DNA of 5,423 nt from Solirubrobacterales bacterium 70-9. Lineage in GTDB: Bacteria > Actinomycetota > Thermoleophilia > Solirubrobacterales > 70-9. The notes below the pieces were generated by a model. It saw only the letters and a program-made list of their open reading frames with translations. It did not search any database and had not been told where the DNA came from. The position numbers were made by a program, and so were the translations under genes. The stretch lies in assembly GCA_001898095.1 (NCBI GenBank), contig MKSH01000023.1, forward strand, positions 30,511 to 35,933. The letters are read 5' to 3'. Of the stretch, positions 1 through 4,881 are shown one piece after another; within the stretch, counting starts at the first letter, position 1; each line of letters begins with the position of its first letter.

Positions 1-6
1 GGCCGG

Positions 7-65
7 GTCACGGGGAGAGGCGCGAGGGTGCGCCTCCCGCGCGGATCCCGGCGGAGGTCCGTGAC
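7..65. other. Possible three-way-junction RNA fold
   Basis: Positions 7-13 (gtcacgg) are perfectly complementary to 59-65 (ccgtgac). Inside lie a 7-bp hairpin, 17-23 with 30-36 (gaggcgc/gcgcctc, 6-nt loop), and directly next to it a 4-bp hairpin, 37-40 with 51-54. Together they can form an outer stem with two adjoining arms. The pairing is seen in the sequence. That it is a functional RNA is inference, since GC-rich DNA gives some pairing by chance. The strand is unknown. Confidence 0.35.
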
Positions 66-84
66 GATCTGCGCGGGTCCAGTG

Positions 85-114
85 CGGAACTCCGCGTTCT
101 TTAAGGAGGTTCCG
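85..114. repeat. Inverted repeat CGGAAC/GTTCCG
   Basis: Six-base arms at 85-90 and 109-114 enclose an 18-nt loop. The loop contains a strong Shine-Dalgarno-like AAGGAGG at 103-109, whose last base belongs to the right arm. A competing small hairpin, GCGG (84-87) with CCGC (92-95) around AACT, uses part of the left arm. No start codon follows at normal spacing: the GTG at 124 meets a stop after two codons. The match therefore has no visible gene to serve. Confidence 0.3.
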
Positions 115-124
115 GAGCGCTGAG

Positions 125-156
125 TGAGTTGAACACACCCTGGTGTGTTCAACTCA
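125..156. repeat. Palindrome, 15-bp arms, 2-nt centre
   Basis: The arms at 125-139 (tgagttgaacacacc) and 142-156 are perfect reverse complements around a CT centre. This is the most AT-containing element of the first 500 bases, so it is less likely than the others to be a base-composition accident. It directly abuts GCGCTGAG at 117-124, a motif repeated at 178-185 before the next palindrome. Such a perfect, nearly loopless repeat suits a dimeric regulator's binding site or a terminator-type hairpin. No hexamer pair for a promoter is evident beside it. Confidence 0.75.
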
Positions 157-189
157 TGCAGGCCCCGATCTTCCGACGCGCTGAGCGAG

Positions 190-211
190 CGACCGTGCCA
201 TGGCACGGTCG
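190..211. repeat. Perfect 22-bp palindrome
   Basis: The arms at 190-200 (cgaccgtgcca) and 201-211 (tggcacggtcg) are perfectly self-complementary with no central spacer. Upstream is GCGCTGAG at 178-185 followed by CGAG. The same 8-mer followed by TGAG stands before the palindrome at 125-156, so the two elements look like copies of one module whose arm sequences differ while symmetry is kept. It could be a protein site or a paired RNA element. Confidence 0.7.
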
Positions 212-222
212 ACCCGTGCGAC

Positions 223-255
223 CGGCCTTTTCCACCCCCGGCCCGGAAAAGGTCG
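223..255. repeat. Stem-loop with ccttttcc/ggaaaagg arms
   Basis: Positions 226-233 pair perfectly with 245-252 around an 11-nt C/G-rich loop. The stem extends by a G-T wobble (225/253) and two more pairs (224/254, 223/255), making 11 positions. The T4/A4 core is unusual for this sequence. It follows the 190-211 palindrome by 11 bases. The pairing is observed; its function is unknown. Confidence 0.5.
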
Positions 256-305
256 ACCGCGCGTCCCGACCTGCGCCGGAACCCGCGCGCTTCCCCCCGA
301 AAGCC

Positions 306-373
306 TCGCGTCCCGGGCGTCTCGCGGCAAGCGGGCAGCCTGCCCGGGCCGCCGCGAGACGCCCAGGACGCGA
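306..373. repeat. Long near-perfect stem with nested hairpin
   Basis: Positions 306-328 pair with 351-373 at 22 of 23 positions; the only mismatch is C314/A365. The 22-nt interior contains its own hairpin, CGGGCA (332-337) with TGCCCG (341-346) and a 3-nt loop. This is the most extensive secondary structure in the window, far beyond ordinary GC-rich noise. It could be part of a structured RNA, a strong terminator, or a remnant of an inverted-repeat element. I see no open frame or mobile-element ends around it. Confidence 0.75.
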
Positions 374-375
374 CC

Positions 376-441
376 GTCCCCCGCCGCAGGGCCCTGAAGC
401 CCGCCGTCCCCCGCCGACCGGACCCCGAAGCCCGCCGTCCC
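376..441. repeat. C-rich tandem repeat, about 31-bp period
   Basis: Unit one (376-405) and unit two (406-436) begin with the same GTCCCCCGCCG and end with the same GAAGCCCGCC; a third copy starts at 437 and breaks off after GTCCC. The 15-mer GAAGCCCGCCGTCCC recurs at 396-410 and 427-441. On the minus strand this gives seven G-tracts of 3 to 5 bases between 378 and 441, a layout that could fold as an imperfect G-quadruplex since some loops are 9-10 nt. It looks like a local tandem duplication. Confidence 0.6.
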
Positions 442-505
442 GGCTGCCGGCGCCTCGGCACACGCAGTCCCCGGCCGCCCGCCGAGACACCCCGCCGAAA
501 GCCGG

Positions 506-766
506 TCAGCGCGGTCGCACTTCCCAGCCCTCGACGGGATACAGGGCGTCTTCTTCGAGGATGCGGACGACGAATATCTGCAGGTCGTACCTGCAGACGA
601 AGTGGTCAGCCGCCATCCAGGTGGCCGGGCCGAATTTGAGGAAAACGTCGCCGCAGCCGTACGCCGTCATCGAGATGGCGACCAGGGCCTCGTCGCAGAA
701 CTCTTCGAGATATTTGGAGTCCGCCAGCCAGTCGAAGTGGGCGATCAGATCGCGTCGGTAGAACAT
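506..766 (-). CDS. Small orphan protein of unknown function, 86 aa
   Basis: I do not recognise this protein. Reading from ATG at 766 gives 86 residues beginning [20 protein letters not shown]. It is rich in aromatic and acidic residues (many F, Y, W, D, E), has three cysteines (24, 38, 58), and has no signal peptide or membrane helix. It looks coding because 72 of 86 codons end in G or C by hand count, while residues stay varied and hydrophobic, unlike the Arg/Pro-rich shadow frames around it. It uses AAA, ATA, TAT and GAA more than its neighbours, so it may be a recent arrival or weakly expressed. A TTG at 787 or GTG at 775 could extend it by 7 or 3 residues; none of the starts has a clear Shine-Dalgarno. 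A TAGCGT hexamer ends 7 nt before the ATG and would suit a leaderless start, but no good -35 is seen. Confidence 0.6.
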   Translation of the reverse strand: MFYRRDLIAHFDWLADSKYLEEFCDEALVAISMTAYGCGDVFLKFGPATWMAADHFVCRYDLQIFVVRILEEDALYPVEGWEVRPR

Positions 767-788
767 GCCCGCCACGCTAGGAGGCAAA

Positions 789-807
789 TGCGCACGCGTG
801 GTGCGCA
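789..807 (-). terminator. Candidate terminator of the epimerase gene
   Basis: TGCGCAC (789-795) and GTGCGCA (801-807) form a perfect 7-bp stem with a 5-nt loop. It lies 31 bases beyond the epimerase stop codon. Read on the minus strand it is followed by TTTG, a short T-run that gives it some likeness to an intrinsic terminator. It sits between two minus-strand genes, so it could separate their transcripts. Confidence 0.45.
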
Positions 808-838
808 GAATGGGCCAATTCGGTGCCGGGCCTGCAGC

Positions 839-1780
839 TCAGAGCACCGAGATCGAGAAGCTGGCGGTGAAGGTCTCGCCGGGCGGGACGAAGGTCAGCT
901 CGGGCCCGGCCGTGAGGAGCGCGTTCGTGGGGGCGGTCATCGGCTCGATCGCGACCGCGTCGAGGTCGTCCGGGGCGTAGATCTGGGTGAAGGGAAAGCC
1001 GCTGTCCATCCGCATCTCGATCCGCCGGTCGGGGCCGACGAGGGCGAGGGCGGTGCCCGGCGGCGGCGCGAGGAAAGCGTCGTCGTAGGTGCGCCCGCCG
1101 AGCGGTGCGGTCTCGATCGCGGTCGGCGCCCGCTCCCCGGTCGGCAGCCCGCGGTCGTCGAGCAGCAGTTGCTCGTGGACCGGTGCCTCCAGCACCCAGT
1201 CGGCCCGCGGCACCCCGGGCAGGGTCAGGTAGGGATGGAAGCCGAAGGAGACCGGGACGGCGACGTCGCCGGTGGCGGTGAGGCTGGTCTGGATCTCCAG
1301 CGAGCCCTCGACCAGGGTCGCCTCGATCACGACCAGGTGCGGGAACGGGAACGCCTCCAGCAGGTGCGGGTAGGCGCCGAAGTCGAAGCTCGCCGCGAGG
1401 GCGCCGCCGGAATCGAGCTCGGCGTGGCGCTCGACCCGCCAGCCGGCCGCCGCCGAGAGCAGCCCGTGGATGGGCAGCCCCGCCCCGTCGCGCTTCAGCG
1501 GCAGGCCGCGCAGGGTGAGGTCGACCTCGCGCCCCGCCAGCTCGAAGCGATCGGCGCCGAGCCGGTTCGCCCACGGATGCAGGAAGGGGATGCCCAACGT
1601 CGAGTAGCTCTCGACGTACGCCCGCAGCCCGCCGCGCTGCCCGAGCAGCTCCTCGCCCCGGTGCTTCAGCGAGCAACAGATCATCCCCGCCTCGGGGACG
1701 AAGACCGCCTCGAGGCCGCCCCGCGCGTCCGCTTCCAGGGTCAGCGCGGCGAACCCCTCCTCGCTCCGTTCGCCGACCAT
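839..1780 (-). CDS. Aldose 1-epimerase (galactose mutarotase family)
   Basis: Aldose 1-epimerases interconvert the alpha and beta anomers of sugars such as glucose and galactose in the cytoplasm. The 313-residue product has the expected length and the family landmarks in order: HPWANRL (68-74, the Asn-Arg sugar-binding pair), IHGLL with His105, SFGFHPYL with the putative catalytic acid His182, DDAF (233-236), and [11 protein letters not shown] with the putative catalytic base Glu279. Substrate cannot be told, because the subfamily acts on free or phosphorylated sugars and no sugar gene stands beside it. The ATG at 1780 is chosen because an in-frame start further upstream would enter the divergent promoter; the Shine-Dalgarno is weak. 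It shares a 48-bp spacer with the divergent flavin oxidoreductase gene. A long open frame on the opposite strand (from 602) is only its shadow. Confidence 0.92.
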   Translation of the reverse strand: MVGERSEEGFAALTLEADARGGLEAVFVPEAGMICCSLKHRGEELLGQRGGLRAYVESYSTLGIPFLHPWANRLGADRFELAGREVDLTLRGLPLKRDGAGLPIHGLLSAAAGWRVERHAELDSGGALAASFDFGAYPHLLEAFPFPHLVVIEATLVEGSLEIQTSLTATGDVAVPVSFGFHPYLTLPGVPRADWVLEAPVHEQLLLDDRGLPTGERAPTAIETAPLGGRTYDDAFLAPPPGTALALVGPDRRIEMRMDSGFPFTQIYAPDDLDAVAIEPMTAPTNALLTAGPELTFVPPGETFTASFSISVL

Positions 1781-1790
1781 GGCCGGGATC

Positions 1791-1818
1791 TTGACCTACC
1801 CCAGGTCATCTACATAAT
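1791..1818 (+). promoter_or_regulatory. Promoter of the flavin oxidoreductase gene
   Basis: TTGACC (1791-1796) and CATAAT (1813-1818) are separated by 16 bp and resemble sigma70-type -35 and -10 boxes (5 of 6 matches each to TTGACA and TATAAT). AT-rich hexamers are rare in this DNA. Transcription would be expected to begin near 1825, giving a leader of 0 to about 5 nt before the GTG at 1829. No Shine-Dalgarno is present, consistent with leaderless translation. Confidence 0.6.
1792..1808. promoter_or_regulatory. Candidate operator TGACCT-N5-AGGTCA
   Basis: A perfect inverted repeat with 6-bp arms (1792-1797 and 1803-1808) and spacer ACCCC overlaps the -35 box and ends 4 bp before the -10 box of the rightward promoter. 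It also lies 12 to 28 bp before the divergent epimerase start. A dimeric regulator bound here could block both genes. No regulator gene is in the window, and the arms are short enough that chance is possible. Confidence 0.4.
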
Positions 1819-1828
1819 CAGCCGTCGA

Positions 1829-2869
1829 GTGGAACTCGGCGTCTACACCTTCGCGGAGCTGACCCCCGAGGTCGAGGGCGGCCCGATCGTCAGCGCCGAG
1901 CGGCGCCTCCGCGACCTGATCGAGGAGATCGAGCTGGCCGACCAGGTCGGGCTCGACGTCTTCGGCGTCGGCGAGCACCACCGTCCCGACTTCGCCGTCT
2001 CGACCCCCGCGGTGGCGCTCGCCGCGGCGGCCGAGCGGACCGAGCGGATCCGTCTCACCAGCGCCGTCTCGGTGATCAGCTCCGACGACCCGCTGCGCGT
2101 CTTCCAGGACTTCGCCACCCTCGACCTCCTCTCCGGCGGGCGCGCCGAGATCATGGCCGGGCGCGGCTCCTTCATCGAGTCCTTCCCGCTCTTCGGCTAC
2201 GACCTCGACTCCTACGACGAGCTCTTCGCCGAGAAGCTCGACCTCCTGCTCGCGGTGCGCGCCGAGACCGAGGTCAGCTGGGACGGCAGGCTGCGGGCGC
2301 CGATCGACCGGCGCGGCGTCTACCCGCGGCCGCTCCAGGACCCGCTGCCGGTCTGGGTCGCGGTCGGCGGCTCACCCCAATCGGCGATCCGCGCCGGCCG
2401 CCTCGGCCTGCCGATGGCGCTGGCGATCATCGGCGGCGAACCGGCCCGCTTCAAGCCGTTCGCCGACATGCACGCGGGCGCCGCGGCCGAGGTCGGCGCG
2501 CCGGCGCCGGCCCTCAGCATCAACTCGCACGGCTTCCTCGCCCCCAACTCCCAGGAAGCCGCCGACATCGCCTTCCCCGCCTTCGCCCGGATGATGGACC
2601 GGATCGGCCGCGAGCGCGGCTGGCCGCCGATGACCCGCGCCGCCTTCGAAGCGAGCCGCCGCCTCGAGGGCGCCAACCTGGTCGGCTCCCCCGCCGAGGT
2701 CGCCGAGAAGATCCTCTTCCAGCACTCGATCTTCGACCACGACCGCTTCCTGATCCAGTTCAGCGTCGGCACCCTCCCCCACGCCGACGTGATGCGCTCG
2801 ATCGAGCTCTTCGGTACCGAGGTCGCCCCGATCGTCCGCCGCGAGCTGTCGTCGGCGCCCGCTTCCTAG
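1829..2869 (+). CDS. Luciferase-like (LLM) flavin-dependent oxidoreductase
   Basis: The 346-residue product is a bacterial luciferase-fold (TIM barrel) enzyme expected to use reduced FMN or F420; its substrate is unknown. Landmarks are the opening [22 protein letters not shown] (47-55), [13 protein letters not shown] (101-113), VWVAVGGSP (175-183), which is typical of the phosphate-binding end of the barrel, and [11 protein letters not shown] (285-295). The opening and the EHHR motif recall the LLM subgroup of Agrobacterium Atu2307, from memory only. GTG at 1829 is chosen because the barrel's first strand begins immediately after it and a promoter -10 box ends 10 bp upstream. The frame stays open far upstream, but that part lies antisense to the epimerase and has no homology-like features. 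It ends 27 bp from the convergent arfB gene. Confidence 0.92.
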   Translation: MELGVYTFAELTPEVEGGPIVSAERRLRDLIEEIELADQVGLDVFGVGEHHRPDFAVSTPAVALAAAAERTERIRLTSAVSVISSDDPLRVFQDFATLDLLSGGRAEIMAGRGSFIESFPLFGYDLDSYDELFAEKLDLLLAVRAETEVSWDGRLRAPIDRRGVYPRPLQDPLPVWVAVGGSPQSAIRAGRLGLPMALAIIGGEPARFKPFADMHAGAAAEVGAPAPALSINSHGFLAPNSQEAADIAFPAFARMMDRIGRERGWPPMTRAAFEASRRLEGANLVGSPAEVAEKILFQHSIFDHDRFLIQFSVGTLPHADVMRSIELFGTEVAPIVRRELSSAPAS

Positions 2870-2876
2870 GGTCCCT

Positions 2877-2896
2877 CCGCCGGCACCGAGCCGGGG
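2877..2896. terminator. Possible bidirectional terminator between convergent genes
   Basis: CCGGC (2880-2884) and GCCGG (2890-2894) pair around ACCGA. The stem can lengthen with CC (2877-2878) and GG (2895-2896) across a bulged G. It fills the 27-bp space between the stops of the oxidoreductase gene and arfB. There is no T-run on either side, so support rests on position and stem only. Confidence 0.35.
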
Positions 2897-3310
2897 CTAA
2901 TCGTCCGCGGACCAGCGGCGGCGGGACTGCTTGCGCTCGCCGGCCTGCCGCTTCTGCTCCAGCCGCCGCGCGCGCGAGGCGCGGGTCGGCTTCGTCGGCC
3001 GGCGGTGGCGGGGGACGCGGAGGCCGACGGCGAGCTTCGCGGCGAGCCGTTCGAGGGCCAGTTCGCGGTTGCGGTACTGGCTGCGCCCGTCCTGGGCGAC
3101 CGCGGTGACGACCGGGCCGAGGCGCTCCATCAGCCGCACCCGCCGCGCCTCGTCCAGCGAGCGCGAGGCGCCGATGTCGAAGACGGCTTCGACCCGCGAG
3201 GCAGTCACGTTGGCGTGCTGCCCGCCCGGCCCCGAGGAGCGGCTGGTGCGCAGCTCGACCTCCGCCAGCGGGATCGCCGTCCGCTCGTCGATCCGCAACT
3301 GCTCGGCCAT
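2897..3310 (-). CDS. arfB: Alternative ribosome-rescue factor ArfB (peptidyl-tRNA hydrolase, YaeJ/ICT1 type)
   Basis: ArfB enters the empty mRNA channel of stalled ribosomes and hydrolyses the peptidyl-tRNA, releasing the nascent chain without a stop codon. The 137-residue product has the diagnostic release-factor-like motif RSSGPGGQHANVTASRVE (24-41) with Gly-Gly-Gln at 29-31. It also has the basic C-terminal tail RRPTKPTRASRARRLEQKR (103-121), which in this family lies in the mRNA tunnel. The length is typical, and the lack of a codon-recognition domain separates it from RF1/RF2. ATG at 3310 is used, which gives the usual short lead before the GGQ domain. The upstream unknown gene stops only 2 bases earlier, so the two are probably cotranscribed and translationally coupled. 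Confidence 0.93.
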   Translation of the reverse strand: MAEQLRIDERTAIPLAEVELRTSRSSGPGGQHANVTASRVEAVFDIGASRSLDEARRVRLMERLGPVVTAVAQDGRSQYRNRELALERLAAKLAVGLRVPRHRRPTKPTRASRARRLEQKRQAGERKQSRRRWSADD

Positions 3311-3312
3311 GA

Positions 3313-3663
3313 TCAGGTCAGCTCGGGGATGTGGCGCTCGAGGTGCTCGGCGATCGTCCGCCGCACCCAGGCGCGCTCGTCGGGAGCGGCCATCCGGTAG
3401 CGCCCGAGCAGCATCTTCTGGTCGTCGAGCGGCAGGCCGGAGATCTCCCAGGAGACCGCGAGCCGCTCGAAGAGGGCCTCCTCGCGGCGCGCCCAGGCGT
3501 CCTCCAGCGAGGCGGCGTGGCTCGCCGGCGGCTCGCCGATCTTCGCGATCGTCGCCGCGCTCAGCCGCTCGCGCAGCTCGAGGACGTTCCCCTGCGGGTC
3601 GGTGTAGGAGACGGTCGGCGATTTCTCGCGCGGCCGCCGCGGTTGTCTCCGACGCTTGGCCAT
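3313..3663 (-). CDS. Unknown 116-aa protein upstream of arfB
   Basis: I do not recognise this family. The product starts with a basic stretch (MAKRRRQPRRPREK), then PTVSYTDPQGNVLELRERLS (16-35), a short strand-like segment, and ends in a mostly helical, charged part rich in E, R, L and W (about 36-116). There is no signal peptide, membrane helix or cysteine. Codon use matches the neighbours and residue composition is natural, so it is very likely a real gene. ATG at 3663 is preferred because the basic start resembles a true N-terminus; ATG at 3669 would add two residues. Its stop is 2 bases from arfB, suggesting one operon and perhaps a link to translation. The basic N-terminus could bind RNA, which is a guess. 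Upstream, the divergent arginase-like gene begins within 28 bp. Confidence 0.8.
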   Translation of the reverse strand: MAKRRRQPRRPREKSPTVSYTDPQGNVLELRERLSAATIAKIGEPPASHAASLEDAWARREEALFERLAVSWEISGLPLDDQKMLLGRYRMAAPDERAWVRRTIAEHLERHIPELT

Positions 3664-3684
3664 CGGCATCCAGTTTGGCAATCT
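3656..3684 (+). promoter_or_regulatory. Candidate promoter of the arginase-like gene
   Basis: TTGGCC (3656-3661) and CAATCT (3679-3684) are 17 bp apart and resemble -35 and -10 boxes (4 of 6 matches each). Initiation about 7 bp after the -10 box falls at or just before the GTG at 3692, so the mRNA would be leaderless. The -35 box overlaps the first codons of the divergent unknown gene. The matches are moderate. Confidence 0.4.
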
Positions 3685-3691
3685 CCGAGGC

Positions 3692-4564
3692 GTGGAAGCG
3701 ACGGTGACGATCGGGGTGCCCTTCGACTCGGTCGGCCGCGGCGGCGGCACCGAGACCGGGCCGGCGACGCTGCGGGAGCTCGGCCTGCCGGAAGCGCTCG
3801 GCGCCCGCGACGAGGGCGACCTCGCGGTGCGCATCCGCGGCGACGAGCGCGACGCCGACACCGGCCTGCTGGCGAGCGACGACGTGCTGGAGAACACGGC
3901 GACGATCCGCGCCGCCGTCGCCGATGCGATCGCCGCGGGCGAGCGCCCCTTCCTCCTCGGCGGCTGCTGCGCCGAGCTGCCGGGGGCGCTGGCCGGGGCC
4001 CGCGACGCCCTTGGCGCGCCGCTCGGGCTCGCCCACGTCGACGGCCACCTCGACCTTTACGACGGCGAGACCTCGACCAGCGGCGAGGCCGCCGACATGC
4101 CGATCTCGGTGGTGCTCGGGCTCGGCCCGGCGGCCTGGGTCGAGGCGGCCGGGGGCGCCGCGGCGGTCCCCGAGCGCACCGCGATCGTCGGCTTCCGCGA
4201 CCGCGCCGAATCCATCGCCGACGGGATGCGCCAACCGGAGGACCTCGACCGCCCGCCCCTCCTCTACGGCGCGGCGGAACTAAGGGAGCAGGGCGTCGCC
4301 GCGGCGGGCGCCGAGCTGGCCGAGCGCCTCGGCGGCGCGGGCCCCTTCTGGCTCCACCTCGACGTCGACGTCCTCGACGAAGCGATCTTCCCCGCCACCG
4401 ATTACCCGCAGCCGGACGGGCTCGACTGGGAGGAGCTCGCCGCCCTGCTCAGCCCGCTGGCCGCCGCCGACACCTTGGTCGGCGCCTCGCTCGCCTGTTA
4501 CAACCCCGACAAGGATCCGGGCCTCGCCTACGGCCGGCGCCTCGTCGCCGCGCTCGCCGGCTGA
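3692..4564 (+). CDS. Arginase/agmatinase-fold protein with atypical active site
   Basis: The 290-residue product has the ureohydrolase fold. Metal-site motifs are partly kept: HVDGHLD (115-121, the DxHxD set) and HLDVDVLD (222-229, the DxD set). IVGFRD (165-170) also fits. However, the usual GGDHS motif reads GGCCA (90-94), so the first metal-ligand His is Cys93. The segment that carries the catalytic His in arginases reads TSTSGEAADMPIS (127-139) without it. The Glu that holds the guanidinium group in the usual E-x-N-P is Cys269 in CYNP. Arginase or agmatinase activity is therefore doubtful. From memory, actinobacteria have an arginase-like subfamily with GEAADM, so this may be that uncharacterised group. 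GTG at 3692 is chosen for the promoter spacing and because the first strand (VTIGVPFD) follows; TTG at 3656 would add 12 residues overlapping the divergent gene. Confidence 0.85.
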   Translation: MEATVTIGVPFDSVGRGGGTETGPATLRELGLPEALGARDEGDLAVRIRGDERDADTGLLASDDVLENTATIRAAVADAIAAGERPFLLGGCCAELPGALAGARDALGAPLGLAHVDGHLDLYDGETSTSGEAADMPISVVLGLGPAAWVEAAGGAAAVPERTAIVGFRDRAESIADGMRQPEDLDRPPLLYGAAELREQGVAAAGAELAERLGGAGPFWLHLDVDVLDEAIFPATDYPQPDGLDWEELAALLSPLAAADTLVGASLACYNPDKDPGLAYGRRLVAALAG

Positions 4565-4577
4565 CCCCGGGGCCGGC
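4556..4577. terminator. Possible hairpin between convergent stops
   Basis: GCCGGC occurs at 4556-4561 and again at 4572-4577 and is self-complementary, so the copies can pair around a 10-nt loop that contains the arginase-like gene's TGA. It fills most of the 14-bp gap to the convergent dehydratase stop. There is no T-run. Weak support. Confidence 0.25.
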
Positions 4578-4578
4578 C

Positions 4579-4857
4579 CTAAGCGACCGAGTCGATCTTC
4601 GCCGCGAGCTCGAAGTCGGCGGCGGTGAGGCCGCCCTCGGAGTGAGTGGAGATCGTCACCGTCACCGTGGCCCAGGAGATCTGCAGGTCCGGGTGGTGCC
4701 CCATCTCCTCCGCCGGAGTGGCCAGGGCATCGACGAACTTCACCGAGCCGACGAAGTCGCCTCGGTCATAGGCCTTCACGATCGCCTCGCCGGAGCGCTC
4801 CCAGCCCTCCAGCCCGGCAAGCTTCGCCTCGATCTCCTCGTTTCCCAGCAACGCCAT
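4579..4857 (-). CDS. Pterin-4a-carbinolamine dehydratase
   Basis: This small enzyme dehydrates 4a-hydroxytetrahydropterin to quinonoid dihydropterin, recycling the cofactor of aromatic amino-acid hydroxylases; in many bacteria lacking those, relatives are tied to other pterins. The 92-residue product is typical in length and carries the family core EEMGHHPDLQISWATVTVTIS (50-70) followed by THSEGGLTAADFELAAKID (71-89). The catalytic histidines are expected to be His54, His55 and His72. ATG at 4857 is preferred because AAGGTG lies 6 bases upstream as a ribosome binding site; GTG at 4866 would add three residues but sit inside that site. It follows the dehydrogenase gene by 24 bp on the same strand, so cotranscription is likely. 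No phenylalanine hydroxylase gene is visible here. Confidence 0.93.
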   Translation of the reverse strand: MALLGNEEIEAKLAGLEGWERSGEAIVKAYDRGDFVGSVKFVDALATPAEEMGHHPDLQISWATVTVTISTHSEGGLTAADFELAAKIDSVA

Positions 4858-4881
4858 CTGGGACACCTTAGTCGGCCCGCC

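Larger units (their letters stand above)
1..505. other. Structured intergenic region without a convincing gene
   Basis: No reading frame here looks like a protein. The open frames on both strands give Arg/Pro/Gly/Ala-rich low-complexity translations, as expected from long GC-rich DNA, and there is no start with a properly spaced ribosome binding site. The region instead carries many inverted repeats (near 7-65, 85-114, 125-156, 190-211, 223-255 and 306-373) and a tandem C-rich repeat (376-441). The plus strand is strongly C-rich from about 280 to 480. It may hold a noncoding RNA, a cluster of terminators or regulator sites downstream of the minus-strand gene ending at 506, or the far side of a gene lying left of the window. 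I could not match it to tRNA, rRNA, SRP RNA or a riboswitch by eye. Confidence 0.6.

Noticed and set aside
125..211. CRISPR repeats or integron attC sites
   Set aside because: The palindromes have different arm sequences, there is no repeat-spacer regularity, no attC core bases at the arm ends, and no cas or integrase gene in the window.
129..761. Plus-strand open frames starting at 129 and 145 and a minus-strand frame 149-490
   Set aside because: The translations are Arg/Pro/Gly/Ala-rich without domains. They arise from scarcity of stop codons in GC-rich DNA and overlap the stem structures and the better minus-strand gene.
788..790. Plus-strand ATG with a perfect AGGAGG just upstream as a gene start
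   Set aside because: The frame that follows runs antisense into the epimerase gene and its product is low-complexity; the AGGAGG is best seen as chance beside the hairpin.
602..1828. Long plus-strand open frame continuous with the flavin oxidoreductase, suggesting a 755-residue fusion protein
   Set aside because: The added part lies antisense to the well-supported epimerase gene, is Arg/Glu/Gly-rich without motifs, and a promoter and GTG start mark the true beginning near 1829.
2897..4234. A 445-residue minus-strand frame continuing upstream of arfB
   Set aside because: Only the last 137 residues resemble ArfB. The rest is antisense to the arginase-like gene and out of frame with the well-formed 116-residue gene.
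4565..4578. CCCCGGGG and GGCCGGCC palindromes as regulatory sites
   Set aside because: Short G/C-only palindromes are expected by chance at this base composition and lie between two stop codons.
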